Below are positions 9,357 through 18,253 of a DNA stretch of 64,000 bases, in pieces (within the stretch, counting starts at the first letter, position 1; the number at the start of each line of letters is the position of its first letter). The stretch lies in the NCBI GenBank assembly GCA_019038745.1, contig JAHOYV010000037.1, positions 1-64,000 of the forward strand, in the 5' to 3' direction. A model generated the notes under the pieces. It did no database searches and had not been told where the DNA came from. It saw nothing but the letters and a program-made list of their open reading frames with translations. The DNA is from Gemmatimonadales bacterium. GTDB taxonomy: Bacteria > Krumholzibacteriota > Krumholzibacteriia > LZORAL124-64-63. Position numbers and translations under genes: made by a program.

Positions 9357-10529
9357 ATGAATCCCTTTGAACTGTCCCTCAACGTGATCGAGGAACTGGT
9401 GCGCGAGCACGGCACGCCCATCTACGTGGTCAACCGCAGAAAAATACGCGAAAATTTCCAGCGTCTGGACACCGGTCTGCCTGCCGTGAAATTCTACTAC
9501 GCTGTGAAGGCAAATCCCTGTCCCGAAATTCTGGAGACCCTGGTCACCGCCGGAGCCGGTTTCGACGTGGCCTCGAAGGGAGAAATCCTGGCCGCCGTGG
9601 CTGCGGGTGCCAATCCCAGGGAAGATTTGATCTTCGCCGACACCGTGAAGGATCCGAAGCAGATCGCCTACGCGCACTCCATCGGGCTGGATGATTTCAC
9701 TTTCGACAATCGGTCGGAGATAACGCAGATCGCCCGGCATGCCCCCGGGTCCAAGGTTCACTTGCGCATCATCGTTTCGAACGAGGGTAGCGTTGCCCAC
9801 TTGAGTCACAAGTTCGGAGCGGATTTGGCGGAAGCCGTTCCCTTGTTGCTGGCGGCGCGGGAACAGGGATTGGTCCCCCACGGGATCAGCTTCCACGTCG
9901 GCAGCCAGTGCCTGGATGCGAATCGGTATGTGGAGGCCCTGGACACCACTCGAAAAATTTTCACCGAGGCTGCGGGTGTGGGCATCGAACTGAAATCGAT
10001 CGACATCGGCGGAGGCTTCCCGGTTCGCTACATCGATGAGGAGATTGATCTGGAGGATATGTGCGGGCGAATCCGGGATCACTACGAGCAACTCTTCGGC
10101 AGGGAGGGCCTGACCGGCAGGAATGATGGACCTCCCTGCGAACTGGTGGCCGAACCTGGTCGGGCCATCGTCGGTGACGCGGCGATTCTGGTCACCAAGG
10201 TCATTTCCGAGTCGGTTCGCGAGGGTCGCAACTGGCTCTACTTCGACGACGGGACCTATGGCAGCTTCATGGAAGTGTTGCTTTACAATATGAATTTTCC
10301 CTGGCGCACTAACACCAAAGGGCCGTTGAAGCAATATGTTCTCGCAGGACCAACCTGCGATTCGATAGATGTTTTTTCCCGGGATGCGAAAGGTGAAGTC
10401 TGTACTGTCGAACTACCCGAGATGCACCTGGATGATCTACTCATAGTCGGCAGCATGGGGGCCTATACGTATTCGGAGTCCACACGATTCAATGGCTTTG
10501 AACCTCCGAAATTCGTGTTCGTGGATTGA
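9357..10529 (+). CDS. PLP-dependent ornithine (or lysine/ornithine) decarboxylase, fold type III
   Basis: A 390-aa alanine-racemase-fold decarboxylase. The PLP lysine is K51 in FYYAVKANPCPE. The glycine-rich phosphate-binding segment is IDIGGGFPVRY, EPGRAIVGDA binds the cofactor phosphate, and the C-terminal GPTCDSIDV supplies the catalytic Cys and Asp of the partner subunit. The GPTCDSxD form is typical of bacterial ornithine/lysine decarboxylases rather than of diaminopimelate decarboxylase (usually GPxCESxD). It would make putrescine or cadaverine, feeding polyamine synthesis in the cytoplasm. Divergent from the M1 peptidase, with 261 bp between them. Its stop is 39 bp before the ABC ATPase, so these may be co-transcribed. 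The ribosome site is weak. Confidence 0.85.
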   Translation: MNPFELSLNVIEELVREHGTPIYVVNRRKIRENFQRLDTGLPAVKFYYAVKANPCPEILETLVTAGAGFDVASKGEILAAVAAGANPREDLIFADTVKDPKQIAYAHSIGLDDFTFDNRSEITQIARHAPGSKVHLRIIVSNEGSVAHLSHKFGADLAEAVPLLLAAREQGLVPHGISFHVGSQCLDANRYVEALDTTRKIFTEAAGVGIELKSIDIGGGFPVRYIDEEIDLEDMCGRIRDHYEQLFGREGLTGRNDGPPCELVAEPGRAIVGDAAILVTKVISESVREGRNWLYFDDGTYGSFMEVLLYNMNFPWRTNTKGPLKQYVLAGPTCDSIDVFSRDAKGEVCTVELPEMHLDDLLIVGSMGAYTYSESTRFNGFEPPKFVFVD

Positions 10530-10568
10530 GATTTTAGCAGGGGTTTAACCGCACAGGAACGGGTTGAT

Positions 10569-11318
10569 ATGACCATTGAAATCAAGGATCTGGCCAAGAC
10601 ATTCGGGAAGAAGGAAGCGGTCAAGGGGTTCAATCTGACCGTTCCCAAAGGATCTTTCTTCGGTTTCCTGGGACCCAACGGTGCAGGAAAGACAACGACC
10701 ATCCGCATGGTTACCGGCCTGCTGGCCCCCACCCGCGGTGACGCCATCCTGGCCGGGAATTCCATCGTCAGGAATGCGGTGGCGGCCAAGCGACAGATCG
10801 GCGTGGTTCCCGACGATCTCGCCCTCTTCGACCGGCTTTCGATGTGGGAGCATTTGACAATGGCCGGGGGGATCTACGGGTTGAATCGGGACGATACACA
10901 TACCCGGGCCGAGGACCTGTTGAAGGTCATGGGCCTGTGGGAAGAGCGGGGAACCTTCGCGGGCGACTCGTCCCACGGAATGCGCAAGAAACTGGCCCTT
11001 GCTATGGCCCTGATCCACAATCCGTCCATCCTCTTTCTGGATGAACCCTTCGAAGGCATTGATCCGTTGGCGGGCAAGGTGTTGCGTCGGCTGCTGCAAC
11101 GAATGTCCGAGCAGGGAACGACAATCTTCCTGACCTCGCACATTCTGGAGATCATCGAGAAGCTCGTCGACCACGTTGCGATCATCGTCGAGGGGGAGAT
11201 TGCCCTGGATTCATCCCTGGCCGAGTTGGTTGCCGGGGGGCGCACTCTTGAGGACGTTTTTGTGGATGCTGTCGGCGATTCTGCGGGTGATTCGGATTTG
11301 GATCTGGCATGGCTGTGA
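10569..11318 (+). CDS. ABC-2 type transporter ATP-binding protein
   Basis: A 249-aa ABC ATPase. Walker A is GPNGAGKTTT (residues 35-44), the signature-like segment is SSHGMRKKLALAMAL, Walker B plus catalytic Glu is ILFLDEPFEGIDP, and the switch His is in LTSHILE. The family is the DrrA/CcmA-like group that pairs with ABC-2 permeases. It overlaps the permease gene by 10 bases, so the two are translationally coupled and form one exporter in the inner membrane. The cargo cannot be read from the sequence. Confidence 0.92.
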   Translation: MTIEIKDLAKTFGKKEAVKGFNLTVPKGSFFGFLGPNGAGKTTTIRMVTGLLAPTRGDAILAGNSIVRNAVAAKRQIGVVPDDLALFDRLSMWEHLTMAGGIYGLNRDDTHTRAEDLLKVMGLWEERGTFAGDSSHGMRKKLALAMALIHNPSILFLDEPFEGIDPLAGKVLRRLLQRMSEQGTTIFLTSHILEIIEKLVDHVAIIVEGEIALDSSLAELVAGGRTLEDVFVDAVGDSAGDSDLDLAWL

Positions 11319-12901
11319 AACCGGTCGTTTTTTCGTTGCTGCCCTACATGTGGCGGGCGTGGTGGCGCAAGCTGGAGCAACGGGGAGTCTGGCACGGGGC
11401 CAACACGGGCATGGTGATGGCTCTGGCCTTTCTGAGTCTGATTGCCGTTTTGATCGGAAGCCTCTTTGCCTTCAAAGTTCTTCGCAGCGACGCGGTCAAC
11501 CAGGGTATTATGATCCTGGAGTTTTGCCTGAATACGATTCTGTTAAGTTGGCTCTTCATCCCGATCATGGTGGGGTCGACCACCGCCGAGGGCCGGGGTT
11601 TACAGCCTGTGCGGTTGGGCCAATTTCCCCTGGGGATCGGTCACCTTCTGGCTATCGGACTGCTGGGACGCCTGATTCAACCAGTGTACTGGATCCTGAC
11701 CGGGGCCTCGCTGTGTGTATTGCTGCCCCTGTCTGCGATGGCCCAGCCGATCGCCGGATTGGCAGCGGGTATTCTCTTTCTGGTTTTCAGCGCCCTCCTG
11801 GCCTGGAGCGTCGAGCTGTTCGGCGGCGCCTTTTTCTCCTCCCGTCACGGGCGGGAAATGGTAATGGTCGGCGTGCTCCTGATCATGATCCCCATGTTGA
11901 TTCTCCTGAACGGTGACTACTCCTTTGCGGACGACGCTCTGACCTTTTCCATGGGTGAGCACAGTTGGCTGTTACTAAGTATGGATGGAAGCGAAGGGCT
12001 GTTGGTCCGGGTGCGGGTGCTCTCGCCTTCACTCTGGGTCACGGGAGCCGGGCAGGGCGGTGCGGGGGTGTGGGGAATAATTCTGCTGGCCCTGGCAGTG
12101 GGTCTCAGTGCCGTTACGGCATTGCTCAGCCTGCGCAGGGTGATGGTGCATCCGCCGGGCAGCCTGAGCAGTCGGAAGAGTGGTACGAGGGCCATCGGAA
12201 CACTGCGGTGGCTACCGGCGCAGATGGGTCCCCTGGTGATCAAGGAAATGCGCTATTTGACCCGGACGTTGGATCATATGCTGGGTGTTGGGACGGGTCT
12301 GGCAGCGCTGGTCTGGATCCTCCTGCGTCCTGAGCATATATCCTTCGTGTTGCCGCTGGCAGCAGTAATGATTGTCTTCAACGAGTCGGCTATTCCGCTG
12401 AACAATTTCGGCCTGGACGGACCGGGAGCCGATCGTTACCGGCTGTTGCCCCTGTCGGGCCGGCAGGTGTTGTTGACCAAGAATCTGGCCTACTTCGGAT
12501 TGGTGGGAATCCAAATAATCCCGCTGGTTGTGGCGGGGATTCTCAAGGGTGGCCTGTTGCTGGCCTTGTCCACGGTGCTGGGTGTGTGGGCGGCTTGTCT
12601 TGTGACGGCCGCGGGTGGCAACGTGGCCTCGATCCGTTCGCCCGCGCCCCGGGCTTTCTTCAACTTCGAATCCAAGGAGCAGACCGGTGGCGCTCTGGCA
12701 CTGATTCTGGCCGGGTTGGTGTGGGTTGTTCCCGCCGGTGTGTATTTCGCCATGATGGGCATCGGCGAGTGGGCGGTGGCTCTGGGCATGTTCGTTCTGC
12801 TGACCATCGCTGGATTGATTTACTGGTCCTGGCTGCGGGGCGCCGGCATTTCATTCGAGGAATCTGGCGAGATGATGAGGGCGAGATTAACCAAGGAATG
12901 A
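11309..12901 (+). CDS. ABC-2 type transporter permease
   Basis: A 530-aa very hydrophobic protein with about 10-12 predicted transmembrane segments, e.g. MALAFLSLIAVLIGSLFAF near the N-terminus and TALLSLRRVMVHP after the first half. It starts inside the ATPase gene with a 10-base overlap, so it is the matching membrane subunit. It is longer than simple ABC-2 permeases (about 250-400 aa), and looks like two membrane halves joined by a soluble loop around residue 290. Substrate unknown. Confidence 0.8.
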   Translation: MAVKPVVFSLLPYMWRAWWRKLEQRGVWHGANTGMVMALAFLSLIAVLIGSLFAFKVLRSDAVNQGIMILEFCLNTILLSWLFIPIMVGSTTAEGRGLQPVRLGQFPLGIGHLLAIGLLGRLIQPVYWILTGASLCVLLPLSAMAQPIAGLAAGILFLVFSALLAWSVELFGGAFFSSRHGREMVMVGVLLIMIPMLILLNGDYSFADDALTFSMGEHSWLLLSMDGSEGLLVRVRVLSPSLWVTGAGQGGAGVWGIILLALAVGLSAVTALLSLRRVMVHPPGSLSSRKSGTRAIGTLRWLPAQMGPLVIKEMRYLTRTLDHMLGVGTGLAALVWILLRPEHISFVLPLAAVMIVFNESAIPLNNFGLDGPGADRYRLLPLSGRQVLLTKNLAYFGLVGIQIIPLVVAGILKGGLLLALSTVLGVWAACLVTAAGGNVASIRSPAPRAFFNFESKEQTGGALALILAGLVWVVPAGVYFAMMGIGEWAVALGMFVLLTIAGLIYWSWLRGAGISFEESGEMMRARLTKE

Positions 12902-13038
12902 AAGGGGTCCGATGCTGGAAGTACTCTTTAAACTGAAGGTTGCCGGTACCTGCCCAGGGTGTGAGAGCCCAGCCAGTGTGACGACGTTCCCAACAATGGG
13001 CTACATCATTTTCGAAAACTCCGGGACCTCCCGAGCCA

Positions 13039-14334
13039 ATGATTGAATTATCCAAAGCCAAACGGGCCTGGTGCATGTATGACTGGGCCAACAGCGCTTT
13101 TGCCACCACTGTAATGGCCGCTCTTTTTCCACCCTTTTTCCGCAATATTGCCCAAAGTGCCGGTTTTGGGGAAACTGCCTCGACCTCCTTGTGGGGGTAT
13201 GTCACAGCGGGTGCTTTGCTGCTGTTGGCTTTGACGGCTCCGGTGCTCGGTGCGTTGTCGGACGCCCAATCCAGGCGCAAAGTATTTCTGGGGTTTTTTG
13301 CCGGGCTGGGCATTTTGGCCACAACCCTGTTCGTGGTATTGGGCGACGATGACTGGAAGCTGGCAGCACTGCTTTTCGGGGCGGCCAATTTTGGCTTCGG
13401 CAGCTCCATAATTTTCTACGAATCTCTTCTGCCCGGGCTGGCCCAGGGCCGGGAAATGGATAGGCTTTCCACCCAAGCCTACGGTTGGGGTTACGCCGGA
13501 GGTGGGTTGCTGCTGGTTGTAAACCTGTTGATGGTTACGAAACCGGCATTGTTCGGTCTGGCCGGGATGGGCCAGGCGGTGAAACTATCCTTTTTGACGG
13601 TGGCTTTGTGGTGGGGGGTCTTTTCGGTACCCCTGTTCCGACACGTTCCTGAACCTAGTGGCCAGGCCGGAGGCTCACGGGAAAAGCCCGGACTGGGCGA
13701 CGGCTTCAGGCGTTTGGCCGCCACCTTCAGGGCCATTGGCCGGCATCGTAACCTGACCCTGTTTTTGGTGGCCTACTGGATCTACAACGACGGCATCGGT
13801 ACGATCGTGAAAATGGCCACCGCCTACGGCTCCGAAATCGGCATCGGAATGACCGACCTGATGGGGGCCCTGGTTCTGACCCAGGTTGTGGGGATCCCCT
13901 GTGCCCTGCTGTTTGGACGGTTGGCGGCCAGGATTGGGGCCAAGAAGGCGATCGTTTTTGCTCTGTCAATTTATTGTCTGATCAGCGTGGGGGGCTTCTT
14001 TCTGCAAAGCGCCGCACACTTTTATGTCCTGGCCGGGTTGGTCGGCACGGTGCAGGGCGGGGCCCAGGCTCTCAGCCGCTCGGTCTTCGGCAGCATGGTG
14101 CCCCGCCACCGCAGTGCCGAATTCTTCGGCTTCTATTCCACAAGTGGCAAGCTGGCCGGAGTTGCAGGGCCTTTGGTGTTCGGACTGGTCGGACAAGTGA
14201 CCGGCACGAGCCGGTTGGGAATCATGGCTTTGGTAGTGTTCTTCGTTCTGGGCGGTTGGTTGCTTAGCCGGGTTGATGTCCGGGCAGGCCAGCTGGAAGC
14301 GCGTCGGATCGAAGCGGAAGAAAGAGTAACGTGA
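13039..14334 (+). CDS. MFS transporter, UMF1 (Atg22-like) family
   Basis: A 431-aa polytopic membrane protein with 12 predicted helices. The N-terminus AKRAWCMYDWANSAFATTVM is the UMF1/Atg22-like signature ('W.xYDWANSAf'). The loop LGALSDAQSRRKVFLGFF matches the MFS A-motif, and ALSRSVFGSMVPRHRSAEFF near residue 350 is also conserved in this family. Bacterial members are usually annotated as MFS transporters of unknown substrate; the yeast relative exports amino acids from the vacuole. It sits 137 bp after the ABC permease in the same direction and may belong to that transcript. Confidence 0.88.
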   Translation: MIELSKAKRAWCMYDWANSAFATTVMAALFPPFFRNIAQSAGFGETASTSLWGYVTAGALLLLALTAPVLGALSDAQSRRKVFLGFFAGLGILATTLFVVLGDDDWKLAALLFGAANFGFGSSIIFYESLLPGLAQGREMDRLSTQAYGWGYAGGGLLLVVNLLMVTKPALFGLAGMGQAVKLSFLTVALWWGVFSVPLFRHVPEPSGQAGGSREKPGLGDGFRRLAATFRAIGRHRNLTLFLVAYWIYNDGIGTIVKMATAYGSEIGIGMTDLMGALVLTQVVGIPCALLFGRLAARIGAKKAIVFALSIYCLISVGGFFLQSAAHFYVLAGLVGTVQGGAQALSRSVFGSMVPRHRSAEFFGFYSTSGKLAGVAGPLVFGLVGQVTGTSRLGIMALVVFFVLGGWLLSRVDVRAGQLEARRIEAEERVT

Positions 14335-14573
14335 TCGATCATGTCTGGAAAAATCATTATTTCTATTTGGGCAATAGCAACTCTTGCCGGAGGCCTGGAT
14401 GACGGGCTGGCAGGTACATATCTATTGCGGGGGTGAATACTGAGCGGGCCTGGACTTCCCGCCAAATTCCTCATCATCAATAATCCGCCCAGTAATACAC
14501 CCCACGCCTGATTTCCCTCACACTCCTCACAATCATAAATCTAGGCCGATAAGATTCCTGCGGAATCCCCTCA

Positions 14574-15377
14574 TTACCGGAACAGACTCTTCACCTGATC
14601 CCAGCTCGCCGCCTGGCTGGCGACTTCGCCGGTAGTGTTGATCACTCCGACGGCTTTGAGATCCATCCCGCAACTGGGCGAGGGGGTCGGATACGGGTCT
14701 GCCACCGGGCGTCCCAACCAATCCACGCTGCCGCCGGGTCCGGTGATGTCGCCCACCACATCCACGATCCGCAGGGTTGTAATCGCATCCAGATTCACGG
14801 CTCCGGACAATACATCGTGGTGGCCGGCCAGGACCAGGTCGGACAGGTCAAATCCGGTTCCGCCCAGGAAATTTCCGGCCAGGTTGTAGAAGTCGGCCGG
14901 ATCACTCGTGTCCCATGGACCGGGTTGGGTCGTGCGGCGACACAGGGCAGGCAGTCTGGCAAAGGTGGACCCGTCGCTGCTGACTTCCACAAAGCCCAAC
15001 TCCATGAAAACCCCGTTATACTCAAATCCGTTTTCAAAGACGATAAAATCATCGCCGGGGCCGTCGGAGAGCACCATTTCAAGGAGCAGGGTGATCGAAC
15101 CGCCGTCACCGAGGCTGAAAATATCTGCACTGGATCCCAGCACATTGTTGACCGTTCCGTAGGAAGCGTAGCCGAGGCTCGGATCCTGATAGTCCTGGTA
15201 ACCCACCGCCGAGCCCACGACACCGCCGGCCCAGGCCACGATGGATCCGTCGCCCATATCGTACTCGTTGTTGATCTGCCCGCTGTCGGAGAACTGGGCG
15301 AAGGCTGGGAGTGCCGTCAGAAGAACGGCCGGAACGAGGGCGAAGAAACATTTGAAGGAACACTTGAAGAAATGCAT
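14574..15377 (-). CDS. Secreted protein under cobalamin riboswitch control
   Basis: About 267 aa. I place the start at ATG 15377, which has GGAGG six bases upstream; a GTG at 15398 is less likely. The N-terminus is a signal peptide (FFALVPAVLLTALPAFAQ). The mature protein contains VLGSSADIFSLGDGGSITL, then DGPGDDFIVFENGF and ELGFVEVSSDGSTF, and later DLSDLVLAGHHDV and TTLRIVDVVGD. This is a beta-rich surface-protein pattern I have seen associated with cobalamin uptake loci, but I cannot name a family. It has no FlgD-like tail. A B12 riboswitch directly upstream and no other gene in the unit suggest a role in binding or capturing corrinoids at the cell surface. This role is inference. Confidence 0.75.
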   Translation of the reverse strand: MHFFKCSFKCFFALVPAVLLTALPAFAQFSDSGQINNEYDMGDGSIVAWAGGVVGSAVGYQDYQDPSLGYASYGTVNNVLGSSADIFSLGDGGSITLLLEMVLSDGPGDDFIVFENGFEYNGVFMELGFVEVSSDGSTFARLPALCRRTTQPGPWDTSDPADFYNLAGNFLGGTGFDLSDLVLAGHHDVLSGAVNLDAITTLRIVDVVGDITGPGGSVDWLGRPVADPYPTPSPSCGMDLKAVGVINTTGEVASQAASWDQVKSLFR

Positions 15378-15529
15378 GAAGAACCTCCGGTGCGCCACCT
15401 CGGCGCAGGGAATGACCGGAGAACAAGGGAGTGTGAGCGGACCTATGAATCCGCTCCAAAGCAGAATCGAATGCGGAAAAACCCCATGCGATGCATACCC
15501 AAATCCTTGCCCTCGAAGGTCGGGTGAAA

Positions 15530-15700
15530 GGCTCTTGGTCGGTCTCCTGGCTTGCGGATCGTCCTCGTCCCGAGCCTTCCCGACCTTCGGGGGTCAGTGG
15601 CATCGTTCGGGAGTCGTCATCGCTTACAGTGGCGGGGCCGCGCCGGATTTTCACCGGCTTCCGGTTGACCTTGAACCCGGGAGCGTGTGCCCCCTCGGTT
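15530..15700 (-). promoter_or_regulatory. Cobalamin (B12) riboswitch
   Basis: The minus strand shows the conserved core in order: GGAAGCCGGTGAAAATCCGG (about 15642-15661), GCCCCGCCACTGTAAGCG with the GCCACTGTA core at 15625-15633, the ATGCCACTG...GGGAAGGC arm near 15575-15605, and the B12 box AGCCAGGAGACC at 15542-15553. These match the adenosylcobalamin riboswitch consensus. It lies about 150 nt before the ATG at 15377. The leader between holds a hairpin at 15435-15456 (GAGCGGA / TCCGCTC) without a T-run, so control is probably at translation. Confidence 0.95.
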
Positions 15701-15811
15701 GTCGGGGTGGATTGTAAGACCAGGGGGCTTCGAAATCAAGATGATCCGGCTTTTCTCTACTGGTTTCCCAAATTCTTCCCCTGGGGGAATAACTTAATAA
15801 TTGGCGTACCT

Positions 15812-15870
15812 GACCAAAAAGAAAACCCAAACAAAAACGGCGCCCACTCCATGTTTCAGGGTGGGCGCCG
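15812..15870 (-). terminator. Rho-independent terminator of the prolyl oligopeptidase gene
   Basis: Perfect 9-bp stem GGCGCCCAC / GTGGGCGCC at 15839-15869. On the minus strand it is followed by GTTTTTGTTTGGGTTTTC. It lies 17 bp after the stop at 15887. Confidence 0.9.
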
Positions 15871-15886
15871 CTACTGGATCTTGTTG

Positions 15887-18031
15887 CTACTGTTCGGGCA
15901 CTCCCATTCCCAACTGATCCATCAGGAACGCCCGTTGCTCGACCTGCTGGTCGATTTGGGTGGTGATGGTCGTACCGCCCCCGTGTCCCGATGCCTTGTT
16001 GATCAAGAGCATGATGGGTCCACCGCCGTTATCGGCCTTTTGCAGGGCGGCCGCCATCTTGCGAGCGTGCAGGGGGTCTACCCGGGCATCGTTCTCACTG
16101 CCGGTAACCAGGAAAGCCGGGTATTTTACATTCTGCCGGATGTTGTGGTACGGCGAGTATGCATGCAGGTACTTGAACTGCTCGGGATCATCACTGCTGC
16201 CTAACTCTTCGGCCCAGATGTTGGCCAGACCGTGCTGGTGGTAAGTCACCATGTCCAAAACGGGCACTGCGCATCGAACGACCTTGAAAAGATCGGGGCG
16301 CTGCACCGTCACGGCGCCGACCAGGAGTCCACCGTTGCTGCCGCCGCTGATGGCCAATTTTTCAGGACGAGTGTAGCCGTTGGCGATGAGGTGCTCGGCT
16401 GCTGCAATGAAATCGTCGAATACGTTCTGCTTTTTATCCAGCATTCCCGCTTCGTGCCATTCGCGGCCGTACTCGCCGCCCCCTCGCAGATTCGTCACAA
16501 CATACACGCCGCCGGCTTCCAACCAGGTCAGGGCCGTGGTGGAAAAACGCGGCCGCATACTCACGTTGAAGCCGCCGTAGCCGTAAAGCATGGTCGGGTT
16601 ATCGCCGTCCAGTTTCATGTCGTCCTTGTGGACGATGAACATTGATACGGGTGTACCGTCCTTGCTCTCGTACCACACCTGGTCGGCCACCACGCCCTGC
16701 ACATCGACCTTCACGGGAAAATCATGGTAGACCACCATTTCGTTGGTGTCGGAATCGTATTTGAAAGTAGTCGGAGGATAGATGAAGGATGAAAAGTGAA
16801 CCCAGATGTCATCCGACGTCCAGCGACCTCCCACGCCACCACTGCCGATGGTCGGGAACGGCAGATCGCGTACGAAGTCCCCCTCCAGAGTGTATATCTT
16901 TACCACTGAATAGGTGTTGTGGGTGTAACTGGCGTAGATGTATCCGTTGATGGCCGAGATGTGCGAAAGCTTGTCTTCTGGATTTTCGGGCAGAAATACT
17001 TTCCAGTTCTCGCGCTCAGGCTTATCCACTGTCGTGACGTAGACCATCTTGCGGGGCGCATCTTCGTTCGTTGTGATCAACATTTTGCCTTCGACGATAT
17101 CCAGGCCGTATTGATTTTCCATGCCGGTGGCCAGGGGGATCAGTTCGCCCTTGTCCCCGGTCTTGCGATAAAAAAGATCGGTGGCGTTGAACAGACTGCG
17201 GGAATAGACCGTGTATTCGGCGTCTTCAGTAAGCCAAACTCGGTGCCAGGTCTCCTTCACGTCGTCGTCCCAAAATACTTTAACATCCTCACTGGCTTCG
17301 GTGCCCAGCTTGTGATACCAGGCCGAATGCCAGTATTCGTGTTCACCTGCGGGGACTTCTCCCTCCAGGGGTCTGCACGTGTAATAGAAACCTTCATTGT
17401 CCGGCAGCCAACTGTCTACCGACTGTTTCCAACCGCGCAATTTGTCCGGCAGCAATTCCCCTGTTTCGGTGATCATGATCCGCATCACGGGATTCTCGTC
17501 GCCGCCGTGTGTCACACCGTATGCCACGTACTTACCGTCCCGGCTGGCACTCAGGCCGCCCAGGGTTTCGGTCTCTTCCCACTCGTTCGGGTCAAGTACG
17601 ATCCGGCCTTCAGCGTCGGCGTTGGCCTTGGTCATATAGACCCACTTTTCGTCTTCCTTCTTTTTGGTCCAGTAGAAAAGGCGCTCTCCCCCGAGCACCG
17701 GCTGGGGAATGGATTCGTCGTCGTAGCGCCACAGGTCATTGAAACGTTGCTTCAGCCAGGAGCGTTGGGGCAGGGAATCGGTGATGCTGTGCGTGAAGGC
17801 TTCCTGGTCGGCGGTCCAGGCTTGAACTTCATCGGAATCGGCGTCTTCGAGCCAGCGGTAGTTGTCGGTGATTTCGGTGCCGTGGTAGTCGTTAACCACG
17901 GGAATCATTGTTGTTGCCGGGTAGGGACAAGTGTGGGTGTCCACCTTTGGTTTGGGGGCGCCTGAGCAGGCCGCCAGGGATAGAATGACAGCCAGGGTCG
18001 CCAAGGCGGTCAGGGGCAGGAAGCGTTTCAT
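15887..18031 (-). CDS. Prolyl oligopeptidase (S9A family), lipoprotein
   Basis: A 714-aa serine peptidase. It begins with a lipoprotein signal peptide ending in the lipobox LAAC-S, so it is anchored in the envelope. Residues about 75-430 form the beta-propeller gate, and the rest is the alpha/beta-hydrolase domain. The nucleophile is S565 in ISGGSNGGLL; the acid is the Asp of GSENDARVDP and the base the His of KASGHGGGTT. LRGGGEYGREWHEAG before the nucleophile is a hallmark of the family. It cleaves short peptides after proline and probably works in the periplasm or outer envelope on imported peptides. Its own terminator follows; it appears monocistronic. Confidence 0.95.
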   Translation of the reverse strand: MKRFLPLTALATLAVILSLAACSGAPKPKVDTHTCPYPATTMIPVVNDYHGTEITDNYRWLEDADSDEVQAWTADQEAFTHSITDSLPQRSWLKQRFNDLWRYDDESIPQPVLGGERLFYWTKKKEDEKWVYMTKANADAEGRIVLDPNEWEETETLGGLSASRDGKYVAYGVTHGGDENPVMRIMITETGELLPDKLRGWKQSVDSWLPDNEGFYYTCRPLEGEVPAGEHEYWHSAWYHKLGTEASEDVKVFWDDDVKETWHRVWLTEDAEYTVYSRSLFNATDLFYRKTGDKGELIPLATGMENQYGLDIVEGKMLITTNEDAPRKMVYVTTVDKPERENWKVFLPENPEDKLSHISAINGYIYASYTHNTYSVVKIYTLEGDFVRDLPFPTIGSGGVGGRWTSDDIWVHFSSFIYPPTTFKYDSDTNEMVVYHDFPVKVDVQGVVADQVWYESKDGTPVSMFIVHKDDMKLDGDNPTMLYGYGGFNVSMRPRFSTTALTWLEAGGVYVVTNLRGGGEYGREWHEAGMLDKKQNVFDDFIAAAEHLIANGYTRPEKLAISGGSNGGLLVGAVTVQRPDLFKVVRCAVPVLDMVTYHQHGLANIWAEELGSSDDPEQFKYLHAYSPYHNIRQNVKYPAFLVTGSENDARVDPLHARKMAAALQKADNGGGPIMLLINKASGHGGGTTITTQIDQQVEQRAFLMDQLGMGVPEQ

Positions 18032-18186
18032 CGAAATCTCCTATTAGGTTGGCGAATGAGCAGACAATTGGGAAAAATTTTATGTTGCGGCCATCTTACC
18101 CATTACTTCAAATACTTCAATGAAATTGTAGGAACGATCCATGTGAATAAGTTGGATTTGTTGAAGGAAGTCGTGTCCATGACAAG

Positions 18187-18210
18187 GCGGGGGAAGATCG
18201 CTTCCCCCGG
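18187..18210. terminator. Strong hairpin at the end of the Exb/TonB operon
   Basis: Perfect 8-bp inverted repeat GGGGGAAG / CTTCCCCC with loop ATCG at 18189-18208, about 45 bp beyond the last stop of the minus-strand operon. It lacks a clear T-tract on either side, so the terminator role is tentative. Confidence 0.4.
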
Positions 18211-18253
18211 GGGAATTGGAAAATTTGCGGAATTTTGCCCACAAGATACAGGG

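Noticed and set aside
15435-15456. Intrinsic terminator in the riboswitch leader
   Set aside because: The stem GAGCGGA/TCCGCTC lacks a following T-run, so a translational mechanism is more likely.
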